DNA of 64,000 nt from contig NZ_FCNW02000016.1 in the NCBI RefSeq assembly GCF_001544475.1, positions 61,158 through 125,157 of the forward strand, written 5' to 3'. Below, one piece after another: positions 10,095 through 19,043 of this stretch. Source of the stretch: Caballeronia humi. GTDB lineage: Bacteria > Pseudomonadota > Gammaproteobacteria > Burkholderiales > Burkholderiaceae. The first letter of the stretch is position 1. Every line of letters starts with the position of its first letter. A model generated the notes under the pieces. That model had not been told where the DNA came from. It did no database searches and was given only the letters and a program-made list of their open reading frames with translations. The position numbers and the translations under genes were made by a program.

Positions 10095-12092
10095 CTAAAT
10101 ATCCGCCTCGACCTCGTTGCCCTTCTCTTCGAGCCAGCTTCTGCGCGAAGCGGCCTCGCCCTTGCCCATCAGCATCGTCATTCGCGTGACGGTGAGGTCG
10201 AACCCGAGATCACCGAGATGAACGGGCAAGAGACGCCGCGTATCCGGGTTCATCGTCGTGTCCCACAGTTGTTCCGCGCTCATCTCGCCCAGGCCCTTGA
10301 AGCGGCTGATGGTCCATTGCGTATCGCGCACGCCGTCCTTCTTGAGCTTGTCGAGGATCGCCACGAGTTCGCCTTCATCGAGCGCATACAGCTTCTGCGC
10401 TGGCTTCTTGCCGCGCGCGGGCGCATCGACGCGAAAAAGCGGCGGCCGTGCGACGCATACGTGAGAGCGCTCGATCAACTGCGGGAAATGCTTGAAGAAG
10501 AGCGTGAGCAGCAAGACCTGAATATGCGCGCCATCGACGTCCGCATCCGACAGAATGCAGATCTTCCCGTAGCGCAAATTCGACAGATCGATCTTGTCAT
10601 CCGGACCATGCGGATCGACGCCGATCGCCACCGCGATGTCATGCACTTCGTTGTTCGCGAAGAGCCGGTCGCGCTCGGTTTCCCACGTGTTCAGCACCTT
10701 GCCGCGCAGCGGCAGAATCGCCTGGAACTCCTTGTCGCGGCCCATCTTCGCCGAGCCGCCCGCCGAATCGCCCTCGACGAGAAAAAGCTCGTTGCGCGCG
10801 ATATCGGTCGATTCGCAGTCTGTCAGCTTGCCGGGCAGCACGGCGACGCCCGAACTCTTGCGCTTCTCGACCTTCTGCCCCGCGCGCGTGCGCGCCTGCG
10901 CCTGGCGGATCACGAGTTCCGCGAGCTTCTTGCCGTACTCGACGTGCTGGTTGAGCCACAGTTCGAGCGCGGGCCGCGTGAACGACGACACGAGTTTGAC
11001 CGCGTCACGGCTGTTCAGGCGTTCCTTGATCTGCCCCTGGAACTGCGGATCGAGCACCTTCGCCGACAACACGAACGACACGCGTGCGAACACGTCTTCG
11101 GCCAGCAGCTTCACGCCCTTCGGCTGCAAATTGTGCAACTCGACGAAGCTCTTCACCGCCTGAAACAGACCGTCGCGCAGGCCGGATTCGTGCGTGCCAC
11201 CGGCGGGCGTCGGGATCAGATTGACGTACGACTCGCGCAGCAACGGCCCTTCCTCGCTCCACGCGACGACCCACGTCGCGCCTTCGCCTTCGGCAAACGT
11301 CTCCTCATTGGAACGTGAGCTTTCGGCAAAGCGCTCGCCTTCGAAAAGCGGAATCAGCAGATCGCTGCCGCCCATGCCTTCGAGCAGATAGCCGCGCAGG
11401 CCGTCTTCGTACTTCCACGTTTGCCGCTCGCCGGTCTTTTCGTTGACGAGCATCACTTCGACGCCCGGCAGCAACACCGCTTTCGAGCGCAAAAGCCGCT
11501 GCAGTTCGCCGATCGGCAGGTTCGGGGAATCGAAATACTTCGGATTGGGCCACGCGGTCACGCGCGTGCCGGACTTCTTCTCGCCGCGCTCGCCCGCGCG
11601 CGTGACGAGCGGCTTGATGACGTCGCCGTTCGAGAAACCGATTTCGGCGAGCTTGCCCTCGCGCCAGACGGTGACGTCGAGCCGCGTGGAAAGCGCGTTC
11701 GTCACCGAGACGCCGACGCCGTGCAGGCCGCCCGAGAACGTGTAGGCGCCGCCGGCGGCCTTGTCGAACTTGCCGCCCGCGTGCAACCGCGTGAATACGA
11801 TCTCGACGACCGGCACGCCTTCTTCCGGATGCAGGCCGAACGGAATGCCACGGCCGTCGTCTTCGACGGAAACCGAGTGGTCGTTATGCAGCGTGACGAT
11901 GATCTGGCGACCGTGGCCACCGAGCGCTTCGTCGGAGGCGTTGTCGATGACTTCCTGAATGATGTGCAGCGGATTCTCGGTACGCGTGTACATGCCGGGC
12001 CGCTGCTTGACCGGCTCGAGGCCCTTCAGCACCTTGATCGATGCTTCGCTGTATCCGCTGCTTTTGCCGCTGTCGGGTTTTTTCGTGGACAT
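10095..12092 (-). CDS. parE: DNA topoisomerase IV subunit B
   Basis: A 665-residue GHKL ATPase subunit. It shows the ATP-binding residues QEVIDNASDEA and EDDGRGIPFG, the lid SGGLHGVGVSVTNALS, and the Toprim motifs LVEGDSAGGSA and DADVDGAH. I place the start at ATG 12092 (MSTKKPDSGKSSGYSE); an open extension of 34 codons upstream is atypical for ParE. It is the first gene of the parE-parC operon, and ATP hydrolysis here drives strand passage by ParC. The length between 630 and 670 fits proteobacterial ParE rather than the longer GyrB. Confidence 0.96.
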   Translation of the reverse strand: MSTKKPDSGKSSGYSEASIKVLKGLEPVKQRPGMYTRTENPLHIIQEVIDNASDEALGGHGRQIIVTLHNDHSVSVEDDGRGIPFGLHPEEGVPVVEIVFTRLHAGGKFDKAAGGAYTFSGGLHGVGVSVTNALSTRLDVTVWREGKLAEIGFSNGDVIKPLVTRAGERGEKKSGTRVTAWPNPKYFDSPNLPIGELQRLLRSKAVLLPGVEVMLVNEKTGERQTWKYEDGLRGYLLEGMGGSDLLIPLFEGERFAESSRSNEETFAEGEGATWVVAWSEEGPLLRESYVNLIPTPAGGTHESGLRDGLFQAVKSFVELHNLQPKGVKLLAEDVFARVSFVLSAKVLDPQFQGQIKERLNSRDAVKLVSSFTRPALELWLNQHVEYGKKLAELVIRQAQARTRAGQKVEKRKSSGVAVLPGKLTDCESTDIARNELFLVEGDSAGGSAKMGRDKEFQAILPLRGKVLNTWETERDRLFANNEVHDIAVAIGVDPHGPDDKIDLSNLRYGKICILSDADVDGAHIQVLLLTLFFKHFPQLIERSHVCVARPPLFRVDAPARGKKPAQKLYALDEGELVAILDKLKKDGVRDTQWTISRFKGLGEMSAEQLWDTTMNPDTRRLLPVHLGDLGFDLTVTRMTMLMGKGEAASRRSWLEEKGNEVEADI

Positions 12093-12341
12093 GACTGAAC
12101 GTGAGTCCGGTGTCCGGCGGTCTTTCCGCGTGGCTCGCCGAAAGGCGGCCGAATCACCGGCGAATGCGTGAACTTCGGGCAAGCCCGGCGTCAAACGCGC
12201 CAGGCTGCTTGGAGAATAGCGGTAATGCGATGCCCGTCAAAGGCAGGCATCGATGAAACGCGAGGTATTTTACTGTTTTCAAGATGACGGGCAATGCGCG
12301 GCCTGGGTCGCCGCCGCGCACGAGCGCCGCTTGTTCGCGCT

Positions 12342-14279
12342 TTACTTGCGCTTCGCTTCCAGTTCTTCCCAACGTTCCAGCGCGACGAGTAGCTCCTCGT
12401 CGATGGCCGCGTGCCGCTCGCTCAGGCGCGAGCCTTCCTTCGCGTCCTTCGCGTAGATCGAACCGTCTTCGAGTTGCGCCGAAATCGACTTTTGCTCGGC
12501 TTCGAGCGCGGCGATCTTCCCGGGCAGCGCGTCGAGTTCGCGCTGGTCCTTGAACGACAGCTTCACTGTGCGCTGCGCATTGCGGCCCGCCGCGCTGTCC
12601 TTCGGCGCGTCTTCCTTCGGCGCCGCTTCCTTCGCGCTCTGGCGCGCGGCGTCCTGCGCGATCTGTTCCGAACGTTCGCGCTGAATCTGCCAGTCGCTGA
12701 AGCCGCCGACATATTCGCGCCACTTTCCCGCCCCTTCCGCTGCGAACACCGACGTCACGACGTTGTCGAGAAACGCGCGGTCGTGGCTCACGAGCAGGAC
12801 GGTGCCGTCATAGTCGGTGAGCAATTCTTCTAGCAGTTCGAGCGTGGGGATGTCGAGGTCGTTGGTCGGTTCGTCGAGCACGAGCACGTTCGCCGGCCGC
12901 GCAAAAAGCCGCGCGAGCAGGAGACGATTGCGCTCCCCGCCGGAGAGCGACTGCACCGGCGAGCGCGCGCGTTCAGGCGCGAACAGGAAGTCGCCGAGAT
13001 AGCTCATCACGTGCTTCTTCACGCCGTTCACCTCGACCCACTCGCTGCCGGGGCTGATGGTGTCGGCGAGCGATTTGTCTAGATCGAGTTGCGCGCGCAT
13101 CTGGTCGAAATACGCGACCTGAATGTTCGTGCCGCTGCGCACGCGGCCCGCGTCGGGCTGGATTTCGCCCAGTATCAGCTTGAGGAGCGTGGTCTTTCCC
13201 GCACCGTTCGGCCCGACGAAACCGATCTTGTCGCCGCGCATGACGGTAGCCGTGAAGTTGTCGACGATCGTGCGCTCGCCGTAGCGCTTCGTCACGTCCG
13301 TGAGTTCCGCGACGATCTTGCCCGACTTCTCGCCCTGCCCGACGTCGAGCCTGACGTTGCCCTGCACGTTGCGCCGCTCGGCGCGTTCATTGCGCATCTC
13401 GACGAGCCGCGCGATACGCCCGACGCTGCGCGTGCGCCGCGCTTCCACGCCCTTGCGAATCCACACTTCTTCTTGCGCGAGCAGCTTGTCGAACTTGGCC
13501 GCCTCGACCATCTCGACTTCGAGCTGCTGCGCCTTGCGCGTCTGATACGCGCTGAAATTGCCGGGATACGACAAAAGCCGCCCGCGATCCAGCTCGACGA
13601 TGCGCGTCGCCACGCGATCCAGAAACGCGCGATCGTGCGTGATGAACAGGAGCCCTGTGCGCAGTGTGACGAGCAGGTCTTCGAGCCAGCGGATGCCGTC
13701 GAAATCGAGGTGGTTGGTCGGTTCGTCGAGCAGCAGCACGTCCGGCTGCACGACGAGCGCCCGCGCCAGCGCGACGCGCTTTTTCATGCCGCCCGAAAGC
13801 GAGCCCGAGCGGGCGTCGCCGTTCAGGCCGATCTGGTCGAGCGTGGTCGCGACCCGCGTGCGCCAGTTCCAGGCGTCGTGCAAGTCGAGCGACGATTGCA
13901 GCGTGTTCATGCGCGCGAGCAGCGCGTCGTGCGCGGCGCCCTCGGGCGTATCGGCGAGCGCGTGCACGACTTCCTCGTATTCGTCGAGGAGCGCGCGGGC
14001 GTCGGTCAGACCGGATGCGACGACCTCGAACACGGATGCGTCGAGATCGAATTCGGGTTCCTGCGGCACGTAGACCGTTGTCAGCTCGCTCTGGCGCGTG
14101 ACGAGGCCGTCGTCGGGCTTCGTCAAGCCGGCGACGATCTTGAGCAGCGACGACTTGCCCGCGCCGTTGCGCCCGATCAACCCGACGCGTTCGCCCGCTT
14201 CGAGCGAGAAGTCGGCGTGATCGAGCAACGCGACGTGGCCGAACGCGAGTTGCGCGTCCGAGATGGAATAAAGCGACAT
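12342..14279 (-). CDS. uup: ABC-F family ATPase (Uup-like)
   Basis: A 645-residue soluble protein with two ABC ATPase domains and no membrane segments. Domain 1 has GRNGAGKSS, LSGGMKKR and LLLDEPTNHLD; domain 2 has GPNGAGKTT, LSGGERNR and LVLDEPTNDLD. A charged coiled-coil tail rich in Ala, Lys and Glu (about residues 535-645) follows, as in Uup, which acts on ribosomes or DNA intermediates. The start at 14279 (MSLYSISDAQLAFG) is preferred over an upstream ATG at 14318 because ABC-F proteins begin close to the first beta-strand. Assignment to Uup within ABC-F rests on length and tail. Confidence 0.88.
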   Translation of the reverse strand: MSLYSISDAQLAFGHVALLDHADFSLEAGERVGLIGRNGAGKSSLLKIVAGLTKPDDGLVTRQSELTTVYVPQEPEFDLDASVFEVVASGLTDARALLDEYEEVVHALADTPEGAAHDALLARMNTLQSSLDLHDAWNWRTRVATTLDQIGLNGDARSGSLSGGMKKRVALARALVVQPDVLLLDEPTNHLDFDGIRWLEDLLVTLRTGLLFITHDRAFLDRVATRIVELDRGRLLSYPGNFSAYQTRKAQQLEVEMVEAAKFDKLLAQEEVWIRKGVEARRTRSVGRIARLVEMRNERAERRNVQGNVRLDVGQGEKSGKIVAELTDVTKRYGERTIVDNFTATVMRGDKIGFVGPNGAGKTTLLKLILGEIQPDAGRVRSGTNIQVAYFDQMRAQLDLDKSLADTISPGSEWVEVNGVKKHVMSYLGDFLFAPERARSPVQSLSGGERNRLLLARLFARPANVLVLDEPTNDLDIPTLELLEELLTDYDGTVLLVSHDRAFLDNVVTSVFAAEGAGKWREYVGGFSDWQIQRERSEQIAQDAARQSAKEAAPKEDAPKDSAAGRNAQRTVKLSFKDQRELDALPGKIAALEAEQKSISAQLEDGSIYAKDAKEGSRLSERHAAIDEELLVALERWEELEAKRK

Positions 14280-14434
14280 GAGGGCAGCCGGAAAAGTGCG
14301 AAATCGGGAATCGGTCATTGTACCGGGGTTGCCCGCCGCGGCTCACGGCGTATGCCATCCGGACAAGTCTTGCGGCGGCGCGTGAAACGAAAAACGCGGC
14401 CGGAGCCGCGTTTTCGAGATAAAAGCCGTCGTGC

Positions 14435-14839
14435 TTACTTCACATGGACCTTGATCGTCTGGCTCATTTCCGGGCCATATGACTTATGCGCGCCGTCGCC
14501 GAATTGCAGCGTCAGCGTGTGGTCGCCGGGCGGCAGCTTGACGTCGGCTTCGGTCTGGCCTTTGCCGAAGTGGAGCGATTTGTCGTCGGCGGGGATCACG
14601 AGGCCCTTTTGCAGCGGGCCGCCGTCGATCAGCAGGTGGTGGTGGCCGGTGTTCTCGGTCGTCGTGCCCGCGGGCGCGATCTGCATGCCTTCGACGCCGA
14701 ACTTCACGTGCACCGGGCTCGTCACGGTCGCGCCGTCCTTCGGCTCGACGAAAAACACGCGCGCGGGCGCCTGAGCCTGTACCGCCATCGCGACGAACAA
14801 CGTGCCGGATAGCACTGCCCCCAGTATCTTGTTCAACAT
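14435..14839 (-). CDS. DUF4399 family exported protein
   Basis: A 134-residue protein with a signal peptide (MLNKILGAVLSGTLFVAMAV, cleavage near AQA). The mature part contains RVFFVEPKDGATVTSPVHV and HHHLLIDG, the pattern of DUF4399 domains, which are periplasmic beta-sandwich proteins of unknown role often annotated near rod-shape or copper genes. It probably forms a single compact domain with a conserved His cluster. The start at 14839 follows a purine-rich site; the longer open frame upstream runs through a repeat and is not coding. Confidence 0.85.
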   Translation of the reverse strand: MLNKILGAVLSGTLFVAMAVQAQAPARVFFVEPKDGATVTSPVHVKFGVEGMQIAPAGTTTENTGHHHLLIDGGPLQKGLVIPADDKSLHFGKGQTEADVKLPPGDHTLTLQFGDGAHKSYGPEMSQTIKVHVK

Positions 14840-14860
14840 CGTTTTTCTCCTGTGTCGGGC

Positions 14861-14934
14861 AGAGCAGGCGCATGGGGCCAGAGCAGGCGCTTTAGCGCTG
14901 ACCCTGGCCCCATGCGCCTGCTCTGGCCCCATGC
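14861..14934. repeat. Palindromic REP-like element
   Basis: A 21-base arm (14870-14890) recurs as its exact reverse complement at 14914-14934, separated by 23 bases. Within the left side the unit beginning AGAGCAGGCGC is repeated with a 19-base period (14861 and 14880). The element sits between the divergent DUF4399 and rubredoxin genes, could fold into a strong hairpin, and has the form of an extragenic palindromic repeat. Confidence 0.75.
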
Positions 14935-14940
14935 AAGGTA

Positions 14941-15209
14941 GGTGCGTGAGCGAAGCGGCCAAAGCGTCTCAGACGCCAAGAGGCCGAAGCGCGGCCTTCT
15001 GCCGGCCGCTCCGGGGAGCATACACCGAGCTTGCGAAGCAGCCCATTCAGGACAAACGCCCGCTTGGCACATGAAAGCCGTCGTTTGCGAACGATTTTCA
15101 CGATTCCGGTAATATGCCGGGTTTCCGCGCCGTATCGCAGCTTTGAGGGCCTTCGTGGCATGTGTGGCCTTCAGCATCGCGCTCGGCGGCAATCCGAGTA
15201 ACGAAACAA
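14941..15209. other. Intergenic region upstream of rubredoxin
   Basis: This stretch after the palindrome has no convincing gene. It contains short GC-rich hairpins (GCGGCC/GGCCGC-like segments around 14960-15010) that may belong to the same repeat family, then a less GC-rich part (15060-15130) likely to carry the rubredoxin promoter. Confidence 0.4.
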
Positions 15210-15404
15210 ATGAGTGCTGTCGTGAGTGAAGTTCTGGAATACAAAAGCTGGGTCTGCCTGATTTGCGGCTGGATTTATAACGAGGAAGACGGCCTGCCCG
15301 AAGATGGCCTCGCGCCGGGCACCCGCTTCGCCGATATCCCCGCCGACTGGCGCTGCCCGCTGTGCGACGTGGGCAAGGAAGATTTCGCGGCCGTCGAGTT
15401 CTGA
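15210..15404 (+). CDS. Rubredoxin
   Basis: A 64-residue iron protein with the two Cys-x2-Cys knuckles that bind one Fe: WVCLICGWIYNEEDG and WRCPLCDVGKEDF. Rubredoxins carry single electrons, for example to alkane hydroxylases or oxidoreductases. I start at ATG 15210 (MSAVVSEVLEYKSW), which matches the usual length of 55-65 residues; the frame is open to 15162 but without family similarity. No redox partner is adjacent. Confidence 0.95.
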   Translation: MSAVVSEVLEYKSWVCLICGWIYNEEDGLPEDGLAPGTRFADIPADWRCPLCDVGKEDFAAVEF

Positions 15405-15446
15405 TTCGGCGGGATTTTGCCCCGCTGCCGGCGGGGGAGACACCGT

Positions 15447-16181
15447 TCAGCCCGCTACCGCGATCAACTCGCGGCTCCCGGCACCGACCGGCGAGCGATC
15501 CCAATCGCCATACCAGTCGATTGCGCTGAAGCCGGCCGTCGCGAGCAGCCCGGCGAGTTCGTCGCGGCTTCGAAAGCGAAGCTCGCTCGCCGCGACCCGC
15601 TCCTCTCCCGTCGATTCGAACCGGTACACCGTATCGAAGCGCACCACGCTCGTCGGCCGCGCCTCGCGCAGTTCGTTCCACACCTCAACGCGCCCCACTC
15701 CCTCCACGTCGATGCGTCGAAGCGACTCCGCCTTCGACCAGTCTTCCCACGCCCGCGCCGCCGGATTGCGGCTTTCGAACGCGAGCCGGCCGCCCTGCCG
15801 CAGCGCGTAACGGGCCGCCCGAAGTGTCTTGAGGAACGTGTCGTCGTCGAGGAAAATCTGCGCGACGTGGCCCGTCATCAGCACCCAATCGACCGGGCCC
15901 GCGAACGCGAGCGCCCCCGCGTCGCCTTCGATCCAGCGCACCGCGTCGCCGTGCGGACGCTTGCGCGCGATGCCCAGCATTTGCGCCGACGGATCGATCC
16001 CCGTTACCCGATGCCCCCGCTCCGCCAGCGCGCACGCGAGCAGTCCGGTGCCGCAGCCGAGATCCGCGATGCGCGCAGGCGCCCCGACTAACGACAGATA
16101 AAACTCGGTGTCGGCGGCTGCAGGATTGAGCGCGTCGTAGAGCGCGGCGAGGCGTGGATCGGTGTAAATCGTCGAGGACAA
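15447..16181 (-). CDS. Class I SAM-dependent methyltransferase
   Basis: A 244-residue Rossmann-fold methyltransferase. Motif I is IADLGCGTGLLACALAERG, followed by VTGIDPSAQMLGIAR and the post-II segment DWVLMTGHVAQIF. I choose a TTG start at 16181 (SSTIYTDPRLAALYDAL) because a good ribosome site (TAGGAG) lies just before it and the longer frame overlaps the DUF4239 gene. It begins 8 bases after that gene's stop, so the two are likely cotranscribed. The substrate is unknown. Confidence 0.85.
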   Translation of the reverse strand: MSSTIYTDPRLAALYDALNPAAADTEFYLSLVGAPARIADLGCGTGLLACALAERGHRVTGIDPSAQMLGIARKRPHGDAVRWIEGDAGALAFAGPVDWVLMTGHVAQIFLDDDTFLKTLRAARYALRQGGRLAFESRNPAARAWEDWSKAESLRRIDVEGVGRVEVWNELREARPTSVVRFDTVYRFESTGEERVAASELRFRSRDELAGLLATAGFSAIDWYGDWDRSPVGAGSRELIAVAG

Positions 16182-16189
16182 AGCGGCTC

Positions 16190-16996
16190 CTAACGGCTCA
16201 GATAGACAAGCGCTTCGCGCATTGGCTGGCTCGAAATCATGATCGGGCCGGTGAACGGTGTGTCGAGATCGAAGATCACGAGCACGGTGAGCGCGATCGA
16301 AAGCGCGCCGAGCGTGATCGTCACGATCGACAGCGCATTGCGCGGCGCAATCAGTCCGAAGCACAGGAAAATGATCATCAGCCAGCCGATGAGAATCCGG
16401 TCGAACGGATAGGAAATCGAGCCGTGCGCCTCTTCAATCAGTTTCCAGCGTTGCGCGATCAGCCGCTCGAAACGCTCCAGGTTCTCGGCGGCGAGCTTCG
16501 TATGAAACGAATCGTGCGGTGTCAGTTGACGCACCTGCAACTGGCCGCGCTGAAGCAGCGCGCCGAAGGCGGGATTGTCGAGGCTGTCGTTGTTGTTGCG
16601 CGCGCTGACCGTGTCGCGCGGGTAGTCGTCGCCCGGCGGCGGCGGTTCCTTCGGCCAGGTGCTCGCGATCGCGGCGGCCGTGTAGATGCGCAGGAGATGG
16701 CGGGTGTCGTCGGTTTCGGGGCCGTAGTCGCGCAGCGAATGATCGAGCTGGATGATCGACGAGGCGAACGTGCGGATGTCGGTGTTAGTGGTATCGAAGA
16801 CCGTTTTCGCCGAGGCCGTCAAAAGCCCGAGCACGAGCGCCGCGAACGTGACCAGCATGCCGACAACGAGTTGCACGAGCTGCACGGTTTCCTGCGCTTT
16901 GTGCTCCTCGGGCAGCAACGGCCGAACGATCGCGCCGATGCCGGTGCTGGCGAGCAGAAGCACGAACACGAGCGCGGCGGATTCGATCTCGTTCAT
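16190..16996 (-). CDS. DUF4239 (bestrophin-like) membrane protein
   Basis: A 268-residue integral membrane protein with two hydrophobic helices at the N-terminus (residues about 5-60) and two near the C-terminus (about 205-250), around a soluble middle region. The segment VTFAALVLGLLTASAKTVFD after the second helix is the hallmark of DUF4239 proteins, distant relatives of bestrophin-type channels. No function is established. It precedes the methyltransferase gene in one probable transcript and is the last chromosomal gene before the integrated element. Confidence 0.85.
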   Translation of the reverse strand: MNEIESAALVFVLLLASTGIGAIVRPLLPEEHKAQETVQLVQLVVGMLVTFAALVLGLLTASAKTVFDTTNTDIRTFASSIIQLDHSLRDYGPETDDTRHLLRIYTAAAIASTWPKEPPPPGDDYPRDTVSARNNNDSLDNPAFGALLQRGQLQVRQLTPHDSFHTKLAAENLERFERLIAQRWKLIEEAHGSISYPFDRILIGWLMIIFLCFGLIAPRNALSIVTITLGALSIALTVLVIFDLDTPFTGPIMISSQPMREALVYLSR

Positions 16997-17075
16997 GAGC
17001 GAGCAATACGGATGGACGCGAAGGTCGCATTATCGGCGGAATGGGGGCGCGTGTGCGCTGGGGATGGGGCTTTGC

Positions 17076-17091
17076 TGGTCCCCCCGGCAGG
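17076..17091. other. Candidate left attachment site
   Basis: Fifteen of 16 bases match the CCA end, discriminator and acceptor/T-arm region of tRNA-Arg(CCT) at 26088-26103. It lies 80 bases upstream of the DUF4239 gene start, consistent with the edge of inserted DNA. Confidence 0.5.
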
Positions 17092-17456
17092 TTCCAAGGG
17101 GACAAAGATCCCGCGAGAAACCCAAGTGTAGCAAGGGTTTGCGGGAGATGCCAGTGCGGTCTTCGGTGGTCTGTGGTACGGTGGCGTTCGAAAATGTGGT
17201 ACGGTCTATGAGTGCTTACTCTGCTCTCCAGACAGTCCGGCCCCCAGTTGGGCCCGGTGGAACTGAGACTTAAAATTCTGGGTGGAAGTTAGCCCACAAT
17301 TGGTCCGACACGCCGACTTTTTGATTTCGATTTCAGAGTGGCAATGGGGCACCTTGCGGGATTTCTCCGAAACTGGAGCCCTTCGACACTGATTTCAGCG
17401 CCAATGAAAGTAAGTGAGATCCGGAAACGATTACCGATCTCTGCTTGCGCCGACGC
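17092..17456. other. Intergenic region inside the left end of the element
   Basis: No gene is visible. It contains the two direct copies of TGTGGTACGG (17172-17181 and 17195-17204) that mirror those in front of the integrase gene, and an imperfect inverted repeat around 17118-17150 (AAACCC...GGGTTT). These are candidates for integrase arm-binding sites. Confidence 0.45.
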
Positions 17457-17493
17457 AAAAAAAAACGGCTTGGATCCTAAGCGACCAAGCCGT
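17457..17493 (-). terminator. Rho-independent terminator downstream of the porin
   Basis: On the minus strand a 9-bp stem (ACGGCTTGG/CCAAGCCGT) with an 11-base loop is followed by nine Ts. It lies 118 bases after the porin stop codon. Confidence 0.85.
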
Positions 17494-17610
17494 ATGTCTG
17501 CATATCTGCAATGTCATTTTTCAACCGCGAGAGACCGGGGTCATTAATGGTGCTCGCCTTACACATCACGCCATTGATGACCGCCGATCAGCCTACGAAG
17601 AAGCCTTTGC

Positions 17611-18777
17611 TCAAAACTTGTGGCGGATACCGACGATCACGATTTCCTGGTGGTCTGAGCCGCTTACTGAGTAGGCGCTGCCGCCGTACGAACCGATCGA
17701 AGCTTGTGCACTGGAAGTCGTCACGCCGTCTGCGTTCTTCTGCGTGCCGCTTGCCTTCTGATACGCGCCGACAGCGTACACGTCCGTGCGCTTCGACAGC
17801 GAGTAGTCGGCACCCAAGCTGACCTGGTTGTAGTGAGCTCCCGTGTCGCCGCTTGCCTTTGTGTACGTGTAGCCAAGGCCCAGCAGCGTCGCCGGCGTCA
17901 ACTGGTAGTTCACGAACGCGTTGCCGGTGCTGTACTTCTCCTGCGACGCGAACGTCGAGCTGCCGTCGCTCTTGTACTGCGCGAAGCTGTACGAAGCTCC
18001 GAACGTCATCGGGCCAAATGCGTACTGGCCGGCAGCGCGTGCGATACCGATCGAGTGCGCCGTCTGGTAGCCGATGTTGACCGTGCTGTTGAACAGCGAG
18101 TCCGACGACGGGCTGTTCCAGCCGGTCGCGCGGTTAGCCGTCGGGTTGTTCACGTAAAGGTAGCTGGCCGCGAGAGCCAACGGGCCGTTGTTGTAGGTTG
18201 CTGCACCCGACCACGTCTGGCCTTGGCCGGTTGCGCCTGCGGTGTTGCTGAAGCCGTACAAGCCTTCGAACTGGAAGCCAGCGTAGTTCGGCGAAACGTA
18301 CTTCACGGCGTTCGACGTGCGCAGGCTGTTGTCGTAGTTGTCGACGTCGCCCGGCGTTGCCATGATGCTGCCGAAGTAGTTGTCACCGGTGATGCCTTGC
18401 ACCATGTCGACTGACGGATCGTACTGACGACCCAACGTGACCGTGCCCCACGAGTCACCCGTCAAACCGACGAACGCCTGACGGCCGAATTCGCGACCAC
18501 CTTGGTTCAGCTGGCCCGTGCCCACGTCAAACCCGTTTTCCAACTGGAAAATCGCCTTCAGGCCGCCGCCCAGGTCTTCCTGACCCTTCAAGCCCCAACG
18601 GCTGCCCGACAAGTTGCCGTTGATCATGCCGTACAGATGGTTACCATTGGCGTTAGCGTTGCTGACGTAACCCAAACCTGCGTCGATCACGCCGTACAGG
18701 GTCACGCTGGATTGTGCTTGTGCTGCACCAGCGGCGCCGAGGAGAGCCAACGAGGCCGCAAGGGTTTTCTTTTTCAT
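17611..18777 (-). CDS. Gram-negative trimeric porin (element cargo?)
   Basis: A 388-residue outer-membrane general porin. The signal peptide MKKKTLAASLALLGAAGAAQA is followed by QSSVTLYGVIDAGLGY, the standard Burkholderiales porin start, and the chain ends in IRHKF with the terminal Phe needed for BAM insertion. Alternating beta-strands form a 16-strand barrel; loop 3 motif-like segments are present. The start at 18777 gives the signal peptide at the N-terminus. It lies inside the probable tRNA-Arg element, downstream of a LysR gene on the same strand, with its own terminator. Confidence 0.95.
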   Translation of the reverse strand: MKKKTLAASLALLGAAGAAQAQSSVTLYGVIDAGLGYVSNANANGNHLYGMINGNLSGSRWGLKGQEDLGGGLKAIFQLENGFDVGTGQLNQGGREFGRQAFVGLTGDSWGTVTLGRQYDPSVDMVQGITGDNYFGSIMATPGDVDNYDNSLRTSNAVKYVSPNYAGFQFEGLYGFSNTAGATGQGQTWSGAATYNNGPLALAASYLYVNNPTANRATGWNSPSSDSLFNSTVNIGYQTAHSIGIARAAGQYAFGPMTFGASYSFAQYKSDGSSTFASQEKYSTGNAFVNYQLTPATLLGLGYTYTKASGDTGAHYNQVSLGADYSLSKRTDVYAVGAYQKASGTQKNADGVTTSSAQASIGSYGGSAYSVSGSDHQEIVIVGIRHKF

Positions 18778-19043
18778 GAAAGCTCCGAAAGTAGGATAGG
18801 TTTCTGTCCGTCGCGAACCGAAGAATACCGCAGGGCGGGGCTCAAACATTAAAGGTTGCATTTTTGCAACACATCAATCGGCAGCGGTGGCCGCTGCAGA
18901 GCATGCGTAAGTTGCTTTTATTAATTGAGATTCGGAAGGAAACGGTCTCAACCTTAAACTAGACGCACAGAGGCGAGCGCTTTCAGATTCTCGATTCTGT
19001 TTTTAAATGTTTATCACATCTCCTCCGTCCCGGATGGCGCTTA

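Noticed and set aside
7015..10098. 1027-residue plus-strand open frame across parC
   Set aside because: It is a shadow of parC and the CopD-like gene in another frame, with Arg/Ala/His-rich composition and no recognisable domain.
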